Of a stretch of DNA of 64,000 nucleotides, positions 60,907 to 64,000 are shown piece by piece; within the stretch, counting starts at the first letter, position 1, and each line of letters starts with the position of its first letter. The position numbers and the translations under genes are program-made. The DNA comes from EB88 sp965199135 (lineage in GTDB: Bacteria; Acidobacteriota; Terriglobia; Terriglobales; Acidobacteriaceae): positions 2,232,001 to 2,296,000 of the forward strand of contig OZ240685.1 of NCBI GenBank assembly GCA_965199135.1, read 5' to 3'. Under the pieces are notes generated by a model, which did no database searches, was not told where the DNA came from, and saw only the letters and a program-made list of their open reading frames with translations.

Positions 60907-63900
60907 ATGCTGAGATTTGTGGGTTCGGGCACAGCAGAAACTTGCGGCTGTGTCTTTCTACTGCGGCTTTTCACCATGTTTGTCGCAGGATGCACCTGGA
61001 GCATACCCGCGGCGGCACTCGACCCACAGCGGGCTCTTTATCAGTATGCACATACCGTGTGGCGGACCCAGGATGGCAATCTTGAGGGTACACCGACGCA
61101 GATCCTTCAGGACACGGATGGATACATCTGGGTGGGGACCAGCACGGACTTGACCCGCTTAGTCGGAGGATCATTCACTTCCCCTGATGTGGTACGGGGC
61201 AAGAGCATCGTCGGTGTGGACAGCCTGCTTCTCGCGCGAGATGGGACAATTTGGATTGGCGGTCCAAGCGGTCTGCAAGCGATACATGGAGGCCAGCTTC
61301 GTCAAATCTCCACTTGGCAAGCCGAAATCCGCTCCGTGATAGAGGCACGAGACGGGGGTATATGGGTCACTCGGATTCGCATCCGGGACGGTAAAGGGCC
61401 TCTGTGTGAGGTGATTGGTTCAGAACTGCGCTGCCACGGTGCAGAAGCGAGGATTCCGGAGAGATATGCCACAGCACTAGCCGAGGATGGCACCGGAGCG
61501 AAATGGTTCGGCTCCTCGTCGATCAGGTGCTGGCATGATGGTAAGGTCCGTTCCTTTCTAGAAAAACAGCTTAGGGCAATATCCGGCGGGAGTAGCGTTC
61601 GCTATCTCCTTCCGCAACCGCAGGGAGGTATCTTGGCGGCTTTGGACGTCAAAGGTCCCTTGGGCGGTGTGCGACAGTACGCCAATGGCACCTGGAAGAG
61701 CTTTGACGCATTTGGCTTCCATGGTTCCAAAACTACTGCGAACATGATGTTCCTTGATAAGGAAGGTGCCCTCTGGGTAGGCACGGTGGATCAAGGGCTC
61801 TACCGCATCTCGAACGGAAGAGCTGATCATTTCACGATGAGTGATGGCCTTTCGGGTGATCAAGTGAATGATGTGCGCGAGGATGCTGAAGGCAACATTT
61901 GGGTCGCAACCGTTGGCGGTGTTGACTGTTTCAGAGATATACCCGTCGCGGACTACACTCCGCATAGGGGACTGACCCGGAGCCTAAGTGGCCCAATCCT
62001 TTCCAGAGCAGATGGATCAGTCTGGATCGCGGAAAAAGGAGGCGTCGATGTCTGGCGGGACGGCAGCATTACTCCGCTTCAAGCGAATGTTGGGCACACC
62101 ATCCATGCCTTTTACGAGGATTCAAATCGTCGAATATGGATCGCTGCCGACAATCGCCTCCGTCTATATGACCACGGTCAATTACGAACGATACCTATAA
62201 GCAAAAACAGTGAGCAGCCTCACGCTGAAGAAACCATCAGCTCGATTGCGCAGGATGGGACGGGCACCTTGTGGGCAGTCCTCTCTCGGAGCGGCTTGAG
62301 AACACTCCTGGAGATCAAGAACGAGAAAGTTGTCCGGACCATCCCGTTGCCGGCGAAGGACCGAGCGAAGTGGTTAGCAGCGGATTTAGAGGGAGGACTT
62401 TGGGTGGGTTCCAACAGCGGAGAATTGAGCTATCTCAGGGACGGACGGCGCTCGTTGGTCCCGCTCCCAACAAGCTCGTATTCGTTCGGCATCACTGATC
62501 TTAGGGTGACACCCGACGATACTCTGCTAGTTAGCACGGGGGTCGGTCTATTCATCAAGACAAAGCAGCAATGGGGAGTCCTGGATTCGGATCATGGCTT
62601 ACCGTGCTCCGCCATCTATTCGGCACTCGTCGATAGCAATGGGGATATCTGGTTGTTTGGGGCGTGCGGCTTGTTGGAGGTCCGCAAGGCTGACCTCCAA
62701 CAACTCTTACTGAATGAAGCGTTCCGAGTGACTCCTCGTATATTTGGCAGGCTTGAAGGTGCCTTCCCGGGAGATCAGGAGGATGGGCAGCCGAGAGCTG
62801 CGAAGGCGGCCGGGGGGACGCTGTGGTTTACTAGCGGCACAGTCTTGCAGATGATCCAGCCAGATCGATTGCGTCACAACCTACGTCCTCCGCCAGTTCA
62901 CATCGACGCCATCCTGTTAGACCACAAAGCCCTCGTTCCCTCTAAGACCCTTAGGCTTCCTTCAAATGCCAAAGACCTCGAAATAGAGTACAGCGGCCTC
63001 AGCTACGTTCAACCACGCAAAGTAGTGTTCCGCTATAAGTTGGAGGGGCTTGATCAGAAGTGGCAGGACGTAGGGACGCGTCGTCGTGCGTTTTACAGTC
63101 AACTTCCTGCTGGGCACTATCAATTCTCCGTCATGGCGTGTAATAACGACGGAGTTTGGAATACAGTCGGAGCGGGGCTCGACATCGTCGTGGCTGCCGC
63201 GTTCTATCAGACACTTTGGTTTAAGCTTCTAGTGCTGTCGATGTTTGTATCGTGCCTGTGGGTCCTGTATTCCATGCGCCTTGAGCAAGCCGCCGAAACG
63301 GTGAAAGCGCGGCTTCTCGCACAGATGGCAGAGAGGGAGCGGATCGCAAGGGATTTGCACGACACGTTCTTCCAGGGTATGCAGGGTTTGCTCCTTCGCT
63401 TTCAAACAGCAACCTCGCAGCTCCCAAGACACGAGCCAGCAAAAGCAATCTTCGAGCAGGCTCTGGAGCAATCCGATGCGGTGATGCTCGAAGGCCGCGA
63501 ACTTGTGCTCGATTTGCGCCACGAAGAAGATTTGAAAGACATCGGTAACCTGTTTGCGGAAGCGGGCCAGCGCTTCCGGCAAGACTATTCGATTCCATTC
63601 ACCGTGATGGTCAATGGAAAAGCAACAAGCCTTCATCCAATCGTGTTTGACGAACTACACAAGCTCGGTCGGGAGGCGATCTTCAACGCCTTCCGACATG
63701 CGAAGGCGAGCCAAATCGAAGTAGAAGTGGACTATGCCGATACCGAACTACGATTGGTCGTCCGCGATAATGGCATCGGTATCGAGCCAAGCACCCTCCA
63801 GAGGGGAGGCATCGCTGGACACTGGGGTCTGCCTGGGATGCAAGAACGAGCGAAAAGGATTGGAGCACACCTTAGCATCTGGAGTCGCGAGAACTCGGGG

Positions 63901-64000
63901 ACGGAGATTGGCGTCCGCGTTCCGGCCGCTGTCGCGTACGAGGCACGATCGGCCTACGCTACCGACGCACGGGCCCGCTTTAGGCGCTGGTTTAAGGCCG
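60907..64000 (+). CDS. Ligand-sensing hybrid-propeller sensor histidine kinase, 3' end outside the window
   Basis: One continuous frame of 1031 codons from ATG 60907, open to the right edge. N-terminal signal/anchor, then two-component-regulator propeller repeats (WVGTSTD-type blades: YIWVGTSTDL, TIWIGGPSG, LWVGTVDQGLYRI, IWVATVGGVDC, LWVGSNSGEL). Next, a Y_Y_Y domain about residues 695-758 (LEIEYSGLSYVQP, YKLEGLDQKWQDVG), one membrane helix near 770, a HisKA_3 dimerisation/phospho-acceptor helix with RDLHDT near 815, and a HATPase domain (NAFRHAKASQ, DNGIGIEPS, GLPGMQERA). Periplasmic ligand, likely a glycan or its fragment (family inference). No response regulator is seen before the edge. 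Confidence 0.92.
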   Translation, partial: MLRFVGSGTAETCGCVFLLRLFTMFVAGCTWSIPAAALDPQRALYQYAHTVWRTQDGNLEGTPTQILQDTDGYIWVGTSTDLTRLVGGSFTSPDVVRGKSIVGVDSLLLARDGTIWIGGPSGLQAIHGGQLRQISTWQAEIRSVIEARDGGIWVTRIRIRDGKGPLCEVIGSELRCHGAEARIPERYATALAEDGTGAKWFGSSSIRCWHDGKVRSFLEKQLRAISGGSSVRYLLPQPQGGILAALDVKGPLGGVRQYANGTWKSFDAFGFHGSKTTANMMFLDKEGALWVGTVDQGLYRISNGRADHFTMSDGLSGDQVNDVREDAEGNIWVATVGGVDCFRDIPVADYTPHRGLTRSLSGPILSRADGSVWIAEKGGVDVWRDGSITPLQANVGHTIHAFYEDSNRRIWIAADNRLRLYDHGQLRTIPISKNSEQPHAEETISSIAQDGTGTLWAVLSRSGLRTLLEIKNEKVVRTIPLPAKDRAKWLAADLEGGLWVGSNSGELSYLRDGRRSLVPLPTSSYSFGITDLRVTPDDTLLVSTGVGLFIKTKQQWGVLDSDHGLPCSAIYSALVDSNGDIWLFGACGLLEVRKADLQQLLLNEAFRVTPRIFGRLEGAFPGDQEDGQPRAAKAAGGTLWFTSGTVLQMIQPDRLRHNLRPPPVHIDAILLDHKALVPSKTLRLPSNAKDLEIEYSGLSYVQPRKVVFRYKLEGLDQKWQDVGTRRRAFYSQLPAGHYQFSVMACNNDGVWNTVGAGLDIVVAAAFYQTLWFKLLVLSMFVSCLWVLYSMRLEQAAETVKARLLAQMAERERIARDLHDTFFQGMQGLLLRFQTATSQLPRHEPAKAIFEQALEQSDAVMLEGRELVLDLRHEEDLKDIGNLFAEAGQRFRQDYSIPFTVMVNGKATSLHPIVFDELHKLGREAIFNAFRHAKASQIEVEVDYADTELRLVVRDNGIGIEPSTLQRGGIAGHWGLPGMQERAKRIGAHLSIWSRENSGTEIGVRVPAAVAYEARSAYATDARARFRRWFKA

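Overview
The window looks like a piece of an Acidobacteriota chromosome (Terriglobia type, e.g. the Granulicella/Terriglobus/Edaphobacter group). The reasons are high G+C, a very large TonB-dependent receptor with an N-terminal carboxypeptidase-regulatory-like plug extension (Oar type), a DUF4142 protein, a periplasmic-propeller sensor kinase, and many acidobacterial-style small membrane and secreted proteins. No rRNA, species marker or database search was available, so this is an inference from protein style.

Layout. (1) 0-7.5 kb: mixed housekeeping and accessory genes: an aldose-epimerase-like lipoprotein, a family-5 uracil-DNA glycosylase, a DUF3309 micro-protein, a Tat-exported aldo/keto reductase, a radical SAM protein directly followed by a class II aldolase, and a cytidylate-kinase-like protein. 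(2) 7.5-26.5 kb: a complete L-rhamnose utilisation locus. It holds rhamnulokinase, a fused rhamnulose-phosphate aldolase/dehydrogenase, a GH78 and a GH106 alpha-L-rhamnosidase, an IclR-type HTH fused to a sugar-binding domain, a RhaI-type isomerase, the RhaT symporter, a Tat-exported amidohydrolase and an outer-membrane receptor. Together these can release rhamnose from polymers or glycosides outside the cytoplasm, import it, and convert it to DHAP and lactaldehyde/lactate. (3) 26.9-32.1 kb: cytochrome P450, tRNA-Ser, a YihY-family membrane protein, a YVTN-type beta-propeller lipoprotein and DAHP synthase. (4) 32.2-36.5 kb: System I cytochrome c maturation genes (ccmA, ccmB, ccmC, a ccmD-like gene and ccmE), with a ybaK-type tRNA deacylase embedded between ccmA and ccmB. 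(5) 36.7-51.4 kb: thiC, oligopeptidase B, DUF4142, TPM/LemA pair, UdgX plus a partner radical SAM protein, a sugar MFS porter, metallo-hydrolase, CDGSH protein, an AT-hook/lysine-rich repeat protein, a nucleotidyltransferase/glycosyltransferase pair and tRNA-Asp. (6) 51.4 kb to at least 58.9 kb: an integrative element inserted at tRNA-Asp, with tyrosine integrase, excisionase-like HTH, LysR regulator and a short virB2-3-4-9-10-like conjugation cluster. Two defects mark this cluster as decayed: the pilin gene is split by a one-base frame change and virB10 lacks its C-terminal domain. (7) 58.9-64 kb: a cyclic-nucleotide-binding/thioredoxin-reductase-like flavoprotein, then a large sensor histidine kinase that runs off the right edge of the window.

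The most unusual signals are the IclR-HTH/periplasmic-binding-protein fusion with a shared 17-bp candidate operator in two rhamnose promoters, the UdgX-DUF4130/radical-SAM operon, the truncated type IV secretion remnant with a split pilin, the ybaK insertion in the ccm operon, and the five-GRP AT-hook repeat protein. I found no CRISPR array, rRNA operon, obvious IS element or a clearly new defence system.
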